From the NCBI RefSeq assembly GCF_004341885.1, contig NZ_SLVX01000031.1, positions 1 to 41,856 on the forward strand: 41,856 nt of DNA, read 5' to 3'. Source of the DNA: Shinella granuli. GTDB taxonomy: Bacteria > Pseudomonadota > Alphaproteobacteria > Rhizobiales > Rhizobiaceae. Below the pieces are notes generated by a model, which saw only the letters and a program-made list of their open reading frames with translations, searched no databases and had not been told where the DNA came from. A program made the position numbers and the translations under genes. Shown piece after piece: positions 22,330 through 30,523 of this stretch; the stretch's first letter is position 1; each line of letters begins with the position of its first letter.

Positions 22330-22791
22330 CTAGCCGGGGGCCTTCAAACGCTTCTCTATCAGCAATTTCAGGAATTCGCGAACCTCGCGGTAGGCGCTGA
22401 GAATCTGCTCGCGCGTGCCGGTCGCCACCGTCGGGTCGGGCGTCGGCCAGTACATGACGTCGACGGCCATGGACCGGGTGAGCTCGAGCGCGGCATGGTG
22501 CGCTTCCGGGGCGAGCGTCACGATGAGGTCGAAATAATCGTCCTCCAGCTCGTCGAGCGAATGGGGCGCATGGCGGCCGAGCGAGAGGCCCACCTCGCCG
22601 AGCACGGCATCGACGAAGGGGTCGCGCTCGCCGGGGCGCACGCCGGCGGAGGCGACATAGGTGCCGGGCAGAACGCTGCGGGCGATCGTCTCGGCCATCG
22701 GCGAGCGCACCGCATTCATGCGGCACATGAAGAGAATCGAACGGGGCGTTCGCGACCGGGCTTCCTGTGGTGCCGGGAAGACGCCCTCCAT
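22330..22791 (-). CDS. Low-molecular-weight protein tyrosine phosphatase-like protein
   Basis: The P-loop CRMNAVRS (about residues 22-29) fits the CxxNxxRS signature of low-molecular-weight phosphatases and arsenate reductases. The later WPTPDP (about 114-119) supplies the general-acid Asp region. Length (153 aa) is normal. In rhizobia this gene regularly sits between UPF0262 and infA; its natural substrate is unknown. It begins four bases after the UPF0262 stop, so the two are probably co-transcribed. Confidence 0.85.
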   Translation of the reverse strand: MEGVFPAPQEARSRTPRSILFMCRMNAVRSPMAETIARSVLPGTYVASAGVRPGERDPFVDAVLGEVGLSLGRHAPHSLDELEDDYFDLIVTLAPEAHHAALELTRSMAVDVMYWPTPDPTVATGTREQILSAYREVREFLKLLIEKRLKAPG

Positions 22792-22795
22792 CCAC

Positions 22796-23272
22796 TCACC
22801 CGCGCCAGTAGAGAACGCAGACGAGCGTGAAAAGCCGGCGGGCCGTGTCGAAATCGAAGCGGATCTTCCCCGAGAGCCGGTCCATCAGCGTCTGCGAGCC
22901 CTCGTTGTGGATGCCGCGCCGGCCCATGTCGATCGCCTCGATCTGGCTGGGCGTCGCCGAGCGGATCGCCTGGTAATAGCTCTCGCAGATCATGAAATAG
23001 TCCTTCACGATGCGCCGGAAGGGCGTCAGCGAGAGGATATGGGTGGCCACCTCCTCGCCCGCCTCGGTGCGGATGGCGAAGACGAGCTTGGAATCGAGCA
23101 GCGAGAGGTTGAGGCGGTAGGGGCCGCCGGCATGGCCGATCGGCTCGAACGAGTTCTCCTCGATGAGGTCGAAGATGGCAACGGCACGCTCGTGCTCCAC
23201 ATCCGGCGTGGCGCGGCCGATCGTGTCGTCCAGCACCACGTCGCAGAGGCGGAAGCTGCCCTTCTTGCCCAT
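22796..23272 (-). CDS. UPF0262 family protein
   Basis: The 158-residue protein beginning [20 protein letters not shown], with the conserved segment [20 protein letters not shown], belongs to UPF0262, a family almost confined to Alphaproteobacteria. The function is not known. It follows hisD by three bases and precedes the phosphatase gene, which is the standard rhizobial order. Confidence 0.9.
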   Translation of the reverse strand: MGKKGSFRLCDVVLDDTIGRATPDVEHERAVAIFDLIEENSFEPIGHAGGPYRLNLSLLDSKLVFAIRTEAGEEVATHILSLTPFRRIVKDYFMICESYYQAIRSATPSQIEAIDMGRRGIHNEGSQTLMDRLSGKIRFDFDTARRLFTLVCVLYWRG

Positions 23273-23275
23273 GCC

Positions 23276-24613
23276 CTATGTCTCCAGGTTGAGCCGGATG
23301 GCGACGGAGCGGGCATGCGCGCCGAGCCCCTCGGCCTCGGCAAGCGTGATGGCGGCAGGGCCGAGGGCGCAGAGCTGGTCGGCGCTGAGCCGGAGGATCG
23401 AGGTGCGCTTCATGTAGTCGAGCACCGAAAGGCCGGAGGAGAAGCGGGCGGATCGTGCGGTCGGCAGCACATGGTTGGAGCCGCCGACATAGTCGCCGAT
23501 GACCTCGGGCGTATGGCGGCCGACGAAGATGGCGCCGGCATTGCGGATCTTCGGCATCAGCGCGTCGGGATCGGCGGTGGCGATCTCCAGATGCTCGGCG
23601 GCGATGCGGTTGGCAAGCGGCACGGCCTTGGCAAGGTCGGGCACGAGGATGATGGCGCCGAAATCGCGCCAGCTGGCGGCGGCGGTCTCGGCGCGCTCCA
23701 GCGTCTTCAGCTGCCGCTCGACGGCGGCCTCGACGGCATCGGCGAGCACCGGGCTGTCGGTGACGAGGATCGACTGGGCGCCGACATCGTGCTCGGCCTG
23801 GGCGAGAAGGTCGGCGGCGAGCCAGTCCGGGTCGTTGTCGGCGTCGGCGATGACGAGCACTTCGGAGGGACCGGCGATCATGTCGATGCCGACGGTGCCG
23901 AAGACCTGGCGCTTGGCGGCGGCGACGAAGGCATTGCCGGGGCCGGTGATCTTGGCCACGGGCGCGATCGTCTGCGTGCCGTAGGCAAGCGCCGCGACGG
24001 CCTGCGCGCCGCCGATGCGATAGATCTCGTCGACGCCGGCGATGCGTGCGGCGGCAAGCACCGCCGGATTGATCTCGCCGTCCTTCGCCGGCACGACCAT
24101 GACGAGGCGCGGCACGCCGGCGACCTTGGCCGGCACGGCGTTCATCAGCACGGAGCTTGGATAGCTCGCGGTGCCGCCCGGCACGTAGAGGCCGACGGCG
24201 TCGATCGCCGTCCAGCGCGAGCCGAGGCCGACGCCGATGTCGTCCTCGTAGATGTCGTCCTTCGGCCGCTGGCGGGCATGGTGCTTTTCGATGCGCTGGG
24301 CGGCCAGTTCGAGCGCGGCGATGATCTTCGGATCGACCGCGTCATAGGCCGTCTCGATCTCCTCCAGCGAGACACGCATGGAGGTGACGGCAAAGTCGAG
24401 GCCGTCGAACTTCTTCGAATAGTCGGCCAGCGCCGCGTCGCCGCGGGCGCGCACATCGTCGATGATCGCACGCACGACGGCATTGACGTCTTCGGAGACC
24501 TCGCGCTTGGTGGTCAGGAAGGCAGCGAACCGGCTTTCGAAATCACTGCTCTGGTAGTCAAGTCTGATCGCCAAGTCGTCCGTCCTGTCGTCTTCCGGCC
24601 AAAGTGCCGGCAA
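23276..24613 (-). CDS. hisD: Histidinol dehydrogenase
   Basis: The product (445 aa) matches HisD over its full length: YVPGGTASYPSSVLMNAVPA, GPGNAFVAAAKRQVFGTVGI, DMIAGPSEVLVIAD, the zinc/substrate segment LLAQAEHDVGAQS, and the catalytic IAAEHLEI and GSNHVLPT regions. HisD carries out the last two oxidations of histidine synthesis, from histidinol to histidine, with NAD and zinc. It acts in the cytoplasm. No defect is visible. Confidence 0.97.
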   Translation of the reverse strand: MPALWPEDDRTDDLAIRLDYQSSDFESRFAAFLTTKREVSEDVNAVVRAIIDDVRARGDAALADYSKKFDGLDFAVTSMRVSLEEIETAYDAVDPKIIAALELAAQRIEKHHARQRPKDDIYEDDIGVGLGSRWTAIDAVGLYVPGGTASYPSSVLMNAVPAKVAGVPRLVMVVPAKDGEINPAVLAAARIAGVDEIYRIGGAQAVAALAYGTQTIAPVAKITGPGNAFVAAAKRQVFGTVGIDMIAGPSEVLVIADADNDPDWLAADLLAQAEHDVGAQSILVTDSPVLADAVEAAVERQLKTLERAETAAASWRDFGAIILVPDLAKAVPLANRIAAEHLEIATADPDALMPKIRNAGAIFVGRHTPEVIGDYVGGSNHVLPTARSARFSSGLSVLDYMKRTSILRLSADQLCALGPAAITLAEAEGLGAHARSVAIRLNLET

Positions 24614-24619
24614 AATCCT

Positions 24620-25057
24620 TCAAACCGCCGGATGGCGGGGCTTCAAGCTGGTTTCCCATGCCCCGCCGGTATCTGCAAGCTGAACTTCGACGCATTCCAC
24701 ATCGAGCGCGATGGAGGCGCTGCCGGAGAGCACGAGTTCCAGCGTGCCGTCCGGGCCCTCGCCCTTCCGGGTGAAATTCACGGCGAGCAGGGAGAAGACG
24801 GCGTCCTGGTTCTTTCGGTCAATGCCGAGCGAGCGCACGGCATTGACGCGCTTGAAGGCGACGACGGCGCGGCGGCGCTCGAAGGCCTTGCCGCGGCCGA
24901 CCGCCTTTTCCCAGACGAAGCGGTTGACGACGACGGAAAAGACACCGTGGCGGGCGTCATAGGAAAGGCCGTCGGTCTTGAAGACCGCGTCCTGCAGGTG
25001 GGCGGAAACGACGGAGAGGTCTTCCGTATCGAGGGCGAGCAGTTTCAGGCTGTCCAT
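24620..25057 (-). CDS. DUF2948 family protein
   Basis: The 145-residue protein starts MDSLKLLALDTEDLSVVSAH and contains LQDAVFKTDGLSYDARHGVF and FVWEKA, the DUF2948 pattern, a small rhizobial family of unknown function always found next to hisD. ATG 25057 is chosen; longer frames upstream have poor codon use. It ends six bases before hisD, so it is probably in the same transcript. Confidence 0.88.
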   Translation of the reverse strand: MDSLKLLALDTEDLSVVSAHLQDAVFKTDGLSYDARHGVFSVVVNRFVWEKAVGRGKAFERRRAVVAFKRVNAVRSLGIDRKNQDAVFSLLAVNFTRKGEGPDGTLELVLSGSASIALDVECVEVQLADTGGAWETSLKPRHPAV

Positions 25058-25217
25058 GGTGCGTCCTTCGGGGGCAAGCCGGCAAGGGAGCGGAAGGCGC
25101 CTTCGCAAGCGGCATTGCGGGAAAATGCTTGGGGACGCCGCGGTTTGCGGCATCCCGGTCTTTTCCACGAGATAGGACGGCGCGCGGCAGACTGCAACGC
25201 CCGCCGCGCAAGGAAGA

Positions 25218-26510
25218 TCAGTCGCTGACGCGTTCGACGACGGCGCCGCAGCGGGTGAGCTTCTCCTCGAGCCGCTCGAAGCCGCGGTCGAGGTGGTAGA
25301 CGCGCGAGACCATGGTCTCGCCTTCGGCAGCAAGGCCGGCGATGACCAGCGAGACCGAGGCGCGCAGGTCCGTCGCCATGACCGGGGCGCCGCGCAGCCG
25401 CTCGACGCCCTCGATCTTGGCCGTCTGGCCGGAGAGCGAGATCTTCGCGCCGAGGCGGGCCAGCTCCTGCACATGCATGAAGCGGTTCTCGAAGATCGTC
25501 TCGGTGATGTGCGAAATGCCGCTCGACTTGGTCATGAGGCCCATGAACTGCGCCTGCAGGTCGGTCGGGAACCCGGGGAAGGGGTCTGTGACGATGTCGA
25601 CCGGCTTGATGCCGCCGCCATTGCGCACGATGCGGATGCCGCTTTCCGTCGAGGTGATTTCGGCGCCGGAGCGGCGGATCGCTTCGAGCGCGGTTTCGAG
25701 CAATGCGGCATCGGTGCCTTCGAGCGTCACGTCGCCGCCGGTCATGGCGACGGCCATGGCATAGGTGCCGGTCTCGATGCGGTCGGGCAGCACGCGGTGG
25801 CGCGCGCCGGAAAGCTGGGTGGCGCCCTCGATGGTGATCGTCGCGGTGCCGGCGCCCGATATCTTTGCGCCCATGGCGTTGAGGCACTTGGCGAGGTCCT
25901 GCACCTCCGGCTCGCGGGCGGCATTGCCGATGACCGTCGTGCCCCTGGCGAGCGTCGCCGCCATCATCAGGACGTGCGTCGCGCCGACGGAGACCTTCGG
26001 AAAGGTATAGCGCGCACCGATGAGGCCGCCTTCGGGCGCCGTCGCCTCGATATAGCCGCCGTCGATCTCGATCTTCGCGCCGAGCGCGGCGAGCGACTCG
26101 ATGAAGAGGTCCACCGGGCGCGTGCCGATGGCGCAGCCGCCCGGCAGCGAGACACGGGCCTTGCCTTCGCGGGCGAGCAGCGGGCCGATAACCCAGAAGG
26201 AGGCGCGCATCTTCGAGACGAGTTCGTAGGGCGCCGTCGTGTCGACGATGTTGCGCGAGGTGAAATGGATCGTGCGGGAATAACCCTCGCCCTGGCGCTC
26301 GCGGCGGCCGTTGACGGAAATGTCGGCGCCGTGGTTGCCGAGGATGCGGATGAGCTGCTCGACGTCGGCAAGATGCGGCACGTTTTCCAGCGTCAGCGTG
26401 TCGTCCGTGAGGAGCGAGGCAATCATCAGGGGCAGCGCGGCATTCTTGGCGCCGGAAATCGGGATGGTGCCCGTCAATTCGTTGCCGCCTACAATTCGGA
26501 TGCGATCCAT
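25218..26510 (-). CDS. murA: UDP-N-acetylglucosamine 1-carboxyvinyltransferase MurA
   Basis: The full-length enzyme (430 aa) has the Lys-Asn pair in [10 protein letters not shown] (K22, N23), the catalytic Cys126 in [14 protein letters not shown], and the [18 protein letters not shown] segment. MurA transfers enolpyruvate from PEP to UDP-GlcNAc, the first committed step of peptidoglycan synthesis. Because Cys, not Asp, is present, the enzyme should be sensitive to fosfomycin. About 160 bases separate it from the DUF2948 gene. Confidence 0.97.
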   Translation of the reverse strand: MDRIRIVGGNELTGTIPISGAKNAALPLMIASLLTDDTLTLENVPHLADVEQLIRILGNHGADISVNGRRERQGEGYSRTIHFTSRNIVDTTAPYELVSKMRASFWVIGPLLAREGKARVSLPGGCAIGTRPVDLFIESLAALGAKIEIDGGYIEATAPEGGLIGARYTFPKVSVGATHVLMMAATLARGTTVIGNAAREPEVQDLAKCLNAMGAKISGAGTATITIEGATQLSGARHRVLPDRIETGTYAMAVAMTGGDVTLEGTDAALLETALEAIRRSGAEITSTESGIRIVRNGGGIKPVDIVTDPFPGFPTDLQAQFMGLMTKSSGISHITETIFENRFMHVQELARLGAKISLSGQTAKIEGVERLRGAPVMATDLRASVSLVIAGLAAEGETMVSRVYHLDRGFERLEEKLTRCGAVVERVSD

Positions 26511-26676
26511 GTACGATTACGGGCCGGGCCCGCCTTTCCTAGAATGTCGGCTTTCGGAGATGGCGGCCTCTTTAGAGCATCGCGATCGAAAAATGAAGAC
26601 CATGCCGGCCGGCCGCCCTTGCGCGCGCCCCGTCGGAAAATCACCCCCGTCGCCTTCGTGCTGAAGACATGCCGGT

Positions 26677-26877
26677 CTAATCGCCCGATTCGTCTTTTTT
26701 TGCGGCAGGAAGCCCGCCGGGAAGCCCCGACGTTTCGTCTGCCGCACCGGCCCGCCGGGCGCGCGCCTGCTGCTTCCGGCGCTGGAGATTGTCGCGCAGC
26801 GTCTTGGCCAGCCGCTCCGCGCGAATCTCCGCCTCGGTCCTGATCTTTCCGCTTTTCATCTCGTCCTTGCCGCTCAT
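26677..26877 (-). CDS. Small basic hypothetical protein (66 aa)
   Basis: The product MSGKDEMKSGKIRTEAEIRA continues as a Lys/Arg-rich helix (RLAKTLRDNLQRRKQQARAR) with a Gly/Ala-rich tail. I know similar short proteins beside murA in rhizobia, without assigned function. ATG 26877 is preferred because it gives the usual start of this family; ATG 26901 is also in frame. Its composition suggests a nucleic-acid-binding or disordered protein. Confidence 0.65.
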   Translation of the reverse strand: MSGKDEMKSGKIRTEAEIRAERLAKTLRDNLQRRKQQARARRAGAADETSGLPGGLPAAKKDESGD

Positions 26878-27026
26878 GCCCGTTCTTTTAACGAAATCCA
26901 TTCCGGCAAAAAAGCGCCGTCATCACCAGATTTGTTGCAACAATCGTAAAATCGCCGCTTGCACTGCCGGGTGACCTATGGCAATAGGCCCTCGCTCACG
27001 CGGAACACACCTTCGTTTCGCCGGAT

Positions 27027-27101
27027 GCTGCTATAGCTCAGGGGTAGAGCACTCCCTTGGTAAGGGAGAGGCCGAGAGTTCAAATCTCTCTAGCAGCACC
27101 A
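27027..27101 (+). tRNA. tRNA-Thr (GGT)
   Basis: Acceptor GCTGCTA (27027-27033) pairs with TAGCAGC (27091-27097), followed by discriminator A and encoded CCA (27099-27101). The anticodon loop TTGGTAA gives GGT, and the T arm GAGAGTTCAAATCTCTC is standard. The integrase gene begins its 3' end 57 bases beyond, so this tRNA is the likely attachment site of the right prophage. Confidence 0.95.
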
Positions 27102-27158
27102 TTCTTTTCAATAACTTAGATTACAGCCCTATTTCTGTCCTGACAGATACGCTGACAG
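27070..27158. other. Probable attL of the right prophage
   Basis: The 3' half of tRNA-Thr abuts a tyrosine-integrase gene that ends at 27159, the standard layout for a prophage integrated into a tRNA 3' end. The exact core cannot be given because the second copy would lie beyond the right edge of the window. Confidence 0.5.
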
Positions 27159-28265
27159 TTATCGCCGTTTGCCGACCTTGGAAGCCACGTCCTTCTGGAA
27201 GTCGGGATGGTGATGGCCATACACATCCTCCAGCATTTTTGGGCTCATGCCGAGATAGTTTGCCACATCCCATATGTCGGCCCCTGCCAGCATCAGCCAT
27301 GAAGCAGCAGTGTGGCGAAGGATGTGAGGCGTGATTTCCTTCCCCAGCCCCGCCGCGTCCCTAGCTGACGCCCACGCCTTCCGCTGCTTGTCCACCGGGC
27401 TACCCCTGTAGTGGATGACATAGGCGATAGGCTTTTCCTTCTCCATGTCCTGCTTGCGCCAACGCTCTAGGAACCCGGCAAGTCTCTGCGGTATCCTCAC
27501 GGTCGGCCGGCGCTTCTTCGTCTCCTCTTCGTCGTCCCCGCGACGATGGATGACCCCTGCGTCAACGTCGATATGACCGCCGAGGGTGTTTGGCAGCCAC
27601 CCCAGACGCCTCAGCGCGCCTGATCTGGTGCCGGTATAGACACCGAGCAGGATAAAGCGTTGTAATGCCCTAGCGGCTTCCTTGTCGTCAAATTTGCGCG
27701 TGGCGCGAATGAGCTTGGCAACCTGATCACGCCGAAGCCAGTCCGGCCTTGCTTCGGATGCCTTCGGCAAAGTGACGACGGGCAGCGCCTCCAAGGGTGT
27801 TTCGGCGTGATAGGCGTTGATCGCGGCCCGCAGCACAGTAAGTTCACGACGGGCAGTTTCCGCGCTGACCTTCTTTGGCTCTTCCGCCTTCTTAGCCTGC
27901 CTGATGGGCTGCGACATGCGATTGGCGACATATTCCTGACAGGTTGACCTCTTCACATCGGAGAGCGGTCTTGCCCCCCACCAGTCAATTAGCCTGTCAA
28001 CGGCATAGCTCGTTGTCTGAGACCTCTGCCCCGGAGCGATCTCGCGGTTGTAGAATGTGAGAACGTCAGCGACTAGGAGCCGAGACGGACGATTGTCGGT
28101 CGGCGGCTCGTATTTTTGCGCGATGTATTCCCTGAGGGCTTCCTCAGCTCGCGCGCGCTCCTCAAGGCCGCAGCCAGTGCCGCGCTTTGTCGATCCGTCT
28201 CGGATATACCAGAGGCCGGAGGTTTTATCGTACCAGAGACGGGCCCCTTTTGCTGGACGCGGCAT
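27159..28265 (-). CDS. Tyrosine-recombinase phage integrase (368 aa)
   Basis: The C-terminal catalytic domain shows Arg-I in YTGTRSGALRRLGW, the HxxR box in ITPHILRHTAASWLM, and the Tyr nucleophile in MLEDVYGHHHPDF. The N-terminal part has an arm-type domain start (PRPAKGARLWYDKTSGLWYI) and a core-binding domain (about residues 60-150). It catalyses integration and, with an excisionase, excision. I place the start at ATG 28265 (MPRPAKGA); the upstream in-frame extension is the antisense-like remainder of the excisionase frame. It sits 57 bases from tRNA-Thr. Confidence 0.92.
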   Translation of the reverse strand: MPRPAKGARLWYDKTSGLWYIRDGSTKRGTGCGLEERARAEEALREYIAQKYEPPTDNRPSRLLVADVLTFYNREIAPGQRSQTTSYAVDRLIDWWGARPLSDVKRSTCQEYVANRMSQPIRQAKKAEEPKKVSAETARRELTVLRAAINAYHAETPLEALPVVTLPKASEARPDWLRRDQVAKLIRATRKFDDKEAARALQRFILLGVYTGTRSGALRRLGWLPNTLGGHIDVDAGVIHRRGDDEEETKKRRPTVRIPQRLAGFLERWRKQDMEKEKPIAYVIHYRGSPVDKQRKAWASARDAAGLGKEITPHILRHTAASWLMLAGADIWDVANYLGMSPKMLEDVYGHHHPDFQKDVASKVGKRR

Positions 28266-28456
28266 TTCTCCCTCATTTCCCTGATGGCCGAGCGCGTGAC
28301 AAAATCCCTGCGCCCGATACGTTCGATAACGAGATTGCCCCTCGCTGCTTCCGCCCGCAAGGTGGCCGGCTTGATTGCGCCCTTGAACACAATCTCGCAA
28401 GCCTCGGCAAGGGTCATTGGCTCGTCGTCGAAAATGTCGATAGCCGGAGCCGTCAT
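28073..28456 (-). CDS. Excisionase-like protein overlapping the integrase (127 aa)
   Basis: Residues 14-60 hold a small winged-helix of excisionase type (MTLAEACEIVFKGAIKPATL, then RAEAARGNLVIERIGRRDFV). The C-terminus is basic and disordered (SGNTSRKNTSRRPTIVRLGS). The gene overlaps the first 193 bases of the integrase gene in another frame, so its tail is dual-coded. I recall similar overlaps in rhizobial prophages. It should bend attachment-site DNA and set the direction of recombination. Its start overlaps the stop of the next gene upstream (28453-28456). Confidence 0.75.
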   Translation of the reverse strand: MTAPAIDIFDDEPMTLAEACEIVFKGAIKPATLRAEAARGNLVIERIGRRDFVTRSAIREMREKCRVQQKGPVSGTIKPPASGISETDRQSAALAAALRSARELRKPSGNTSRKNTSRRPTIVRLGS

Positions 28457-28671
28457 CCTCGCGTCTCCTTCTCCAGCGCTGCGCGGCCGGCGGCTGTCCA
28501 GCGAAACTCACGGTCCGGTCCATCACCTTTGTATTCGATCCATCCTCTACGGACAAAGCGGTCGTAGGCCTTACGGATGAAGGGTGGATCGAAATGCGCC
28601 CACTCGTTGTCTGATCCCGGCTCCGCGCGCATCTCCGCGATGAACTCCGCTTCGAGTTCGGTCAGCTTCAT
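28453..28671 (-). CDS. Small winged-helix-like hypothetical protein (72 aa)
   Basis: The product (MKLTELEAEFIAEMRAEPGS, then PPFIRKAYDRFVRRGWIEYK) ends in REFRWTAAGRAALEKE, a helix-strand-helix pattern like small winged-helix proteins or phage regulators. It is coupled on both sides by ATGA overlaps. No named family. It is in the leftward operon with the integrase. Confidence 0.55.
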   Translation of the reverse strand: MKLTELEAEFIAEMRAEPGSDNEWAHFDPPFIRKAYDRFVRRGWIEYKGDGPDREFRWTAAGRAALEKETRG

Positions 28672-28970
28672 TCCCGATCTCCCATATTGCGGATGGCGGC
28701 CGCGATGTTTTTGCGATGATCGATCGGCATCGATACTGGACCCGCCGCCCAGTCGTGCTGAACGAAAATCGTGGCGTTTTCAGCCAAGTTGGCCGCTTCC
28801 TCAATGGCAGCCTTCCGTATCTCGTCCTTCTCTGCGCGGAGAGCTGCGTTCTCGCGTTCGAGTTTTTCGATGAGGTCGGCGGCTCCGTTGAGCGTCTTCC
28901 GCTGGAAATACAGCGCGGAGGTTTTGACGGAACCCATTTCCCGCAGCCGCTCTACCAGATCATGTGTCAT
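28668..28970 (-). CDS. Coiled-coil hypothetical phage protein (100 aa)
   Basis: The sequence DLIEKLERENAALRAEKDEI gives a short coiled coil, followed by RKAAIEEAANLAENATIFVQ, a pattern frequent in phage proteins of unknown role that precede or follow Lar-like proteins. The stop overlaps the next start. No motif gives a function. Confidence 0.55.
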   Translation of the reverse strand: MTHDLVERLREMGSVKTSALYFQRKTLNGAADLIEKLERENAALRAEKDEIRKAAIEEAANLAENATIFVQHDWAAGPVSMPIDHRKNIAAAIRNMGDRE

Positions 28971-29214
28971 GGTTGCCTCCTGGGTGGGCTCCGCCCGTGC
29001 TTCTGGTGGTCATCTGCCGAAAGCATCGCTGACGCCCCTCCTGCGCGGCGCGTGCTAAGTCGCTGGAGACGCTAAGCATGAGATCGTAGAGGGCGCATTG
29101 ATGGGCCTCGTAGTAATCATCGGCCGCGCCGTGAAAATCACCCGCAACCTCAAGCTTCTTTGCAGTGAGCATCAGCATAGGATAGGCGCTTTTAAACTTC
29201 ACGGTCGCCCCCAC
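28960..29214 (-). CDS. Hypothetical phage protein (84 aa)
   Basis: A GTG at 29214 starts the frame; the gene overlaps its neighbours at both ends. The central part DFHGAADDYYEAHQCALYDL is helical; the last 20 residues are polar and basic. The family is not recognised. An alternative ATG (YPMLMLTAKK) lies 11-13 codons in. Position in a tight operon is the main support. Confidence 0.45.
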   Translation of the reverse strand: MGATVKFKSAYPMLMLTAKKLEVAGDFHGAADDYYEAHQCALYDLMLSVSSDLARAAQEGRQRCFRQMTTRSTGGAHPGGNHDT

Positions 29215-29551
29215 TTGTGCTTATGGCGTCATCCGGCCGGCGCGAGTACCAGGTGGTCTCCAGCGGCGTGACGATGCTGTAGGAGTGCTGGCCCAAGCCG
29301 ACGATGAGGTTGCGGGCGAGGTCTGTCGCGCGAGCAACAATGTCGCCCGGTTCCTTCGGAAAGCGCGGATAGTTGATGAAGCCGACGCGAAAACCTTCCT
29401 CGCGCCCGCCGGTGTAAATGAACGACTGCGGCATGAGCGTCACGCAAAGTCCGGTCTCGGCGGCGTAGCGCTGAATGATGAGGGCAGCGGCGTTGATGTC
29501 GCCGGCCATGTGAATGTCAACATTGAACGACGGGGTGGTTTTCTCGGTCAT
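29192..29551 (-). CDS. Hypothetical phage protein (119 aa)
   Basis: ATG 29551 overlaps the stop of the PP-loop gene (ATGA). The product begins MTEKTTPSFNVDIHMAGDIN and includes GLCVTLMPQSFIYTGGREEG, a small alpha/beta protein that I know as an unnamed conserved protein of rhizobial phages. Coupling to the PP-loop enzyme suggests a functional link, which is inference. Confidence 0.55.
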   Translation of the reverse strand: MTEKTTPSFNVDIHMAGDINAAALIIQRYAAETGLCVTLMPQSFIYTGGREEGFRVGFINYPRFPKEPGDIVARATDLARNLIVGLGQHSYSIVTPLETTWYSRRPDDAISTSGGDREV

Positions 29552-30369
29552 TCCGCGCCACCTCGCGCCATGCAATCCTTGCACATGGGCTGGAAGAGCT
29601 CTCCACGATCGCCGTGCACCTTTTGCCCGGAGATGGTCTTCGGCGCGGTCTGCCCCCAGCCGAAGCCGTGCAGCCGCATGGCCTCTTTCTCCAGTTCGGT
29701 CAGCCACTCGCCCCATTTCGGGTAGAGCGCCGCCGCCTCGACGCGCTCCTCGGCCGTCTGCATCGTGCCGCACATGCATTCGCCGGAGCGGCAAAGGGCC
29801 TTGGCCACCGGGTTGATCGGCGTCTGGCAGCGTTCGAGGTATTCGTCCCGATCTTCCTGCGTCCAATCGTGGATAATGTTGACCCAGATGTTTCCAGGCG
29901 ATGCCGGATCGGCGCGGAAAAGCTTCAGGTTCTTCTTGCGGTTCTCGCTCTCGTCCTTGCGGGCGCCGTTGAGCAGCAGGACGCGAACGCCGCGTTTCCC
30001 CTGCCGGATCTCGCGCGAGACTGCTTTGCGGAAAGGTGTGGCCTTCAGCACGCGGTAGGCGTAGCCGTGGGCATCACGGCCCTTGCCGAAGAAGCCTTTG
30101 CGCAGGACATAGTCCTCGTAGGCCGTGCCGGCATCGGCTTCGACGTATTCACCTTTCTGGCCGTAGGTCTCGCGAACGAACTGGCTGGTCTCGGCGATGC
30201 CGCAGCGGGTGTTGCCGTGGATACGGAAGTCGATCTTGACGCCAAGCTCCTCGGCCACCTGATCCGATGCGGCGCTATCCTTGCCGCCGGAGACCATGGA
30301 GACGATATGCGTCGGGTTGAACTGATCGATCGCGTCGCGAAGGATCTGCACGCTGCTGTCGATCTTCAT
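29548..30369 (-). CDS. PP-loop ATPase of the PAPS-reductase family (273 aa)
   Basis: The N-type ATP pyrophosphatase motif SGGKDS is at residues 27-32. A Cys-rich C-terminal part holds C193, C198 and C200 (CRSGECMCG) and C263 and C266 (CKDC), which could hold an Fe-S cluster or zinc. PAPS reductases proper are shorter and lack this cluster; DndC and thiolation enzymes share the PP-loop plus Cys plan. The phage role could be nucleic-acid thiolation or sulfur/nucleotide metabolism, and cannot be decided here. A second, partial PP-loop gene lies at 41788. Confidence 0.75.
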   Translation of the reverse strand: MKIDSSVQILRDAIDQFNPTHIVSMVSGGKDSAASDQVAEELGVKIDFRIHGNTRCGIAETSQFVRETYGQKGEYVEADAGTAYEDYVLRKGFFGKGRDAHGYAYRVLKATPFRKAVSREIRQGKRGVRVLLLNGARKDESENRKKNLKLFRADPASPGNIWVNIIHDWTQEDRDEYLERCQTPINPVAKALCRSGECMCGTMQTAEERVEAAALYPKWGEWLTELEKEAMRLHGFGWGQTAPKTISGQKVHGDRGELFQPMCKDCMARGGAE

Positions 30370-30523
30370 TCGGCGCGTCCTTTTGCCAAAAATTCACTGT
30401 TTGGTGATGTGCTCTCATGCTGGCACGTATGGGCATTGCCCAGGTAAGCAGTGCGCAGTTCGGGTCCAAACCGAGCGTAGTAGGGGTGCTGGAATAGGGG
30501 GAGCCAGCTGCGTGTCGCCCGTT
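30370..30523. other. Gap before the PP-loop gene
   Basis: These 154 bases hold no gene that I can support. The base composition is lower in GC than in the flanking genes. It may contain a secondary promoter for the distal part of the leftward operon. Confidence 0.3.

Noticed and set aside
22661-25228. 855-codon plus-strand open frame opposite the phosphatase, UPF0262, hisD and DUF2948 genes
   Set aside because: It is antisense to four conserved genes, and its composition (Gly, Asp, Arg, His-rich) is the usual product of reading GC-rich codons backwards.
25293-26843. 516-codon plus-strand frame opposite murA
   Set aside because: Antisense shadow of a full-length MurA; no ribosome binding site and no family pattern.
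28266-28556. N-terminal extension of the integrase frame
   Set aside because: It overlaps the excisionase and a second gene, has no family similarity, and ATG 28265 gives the normal integrase start.
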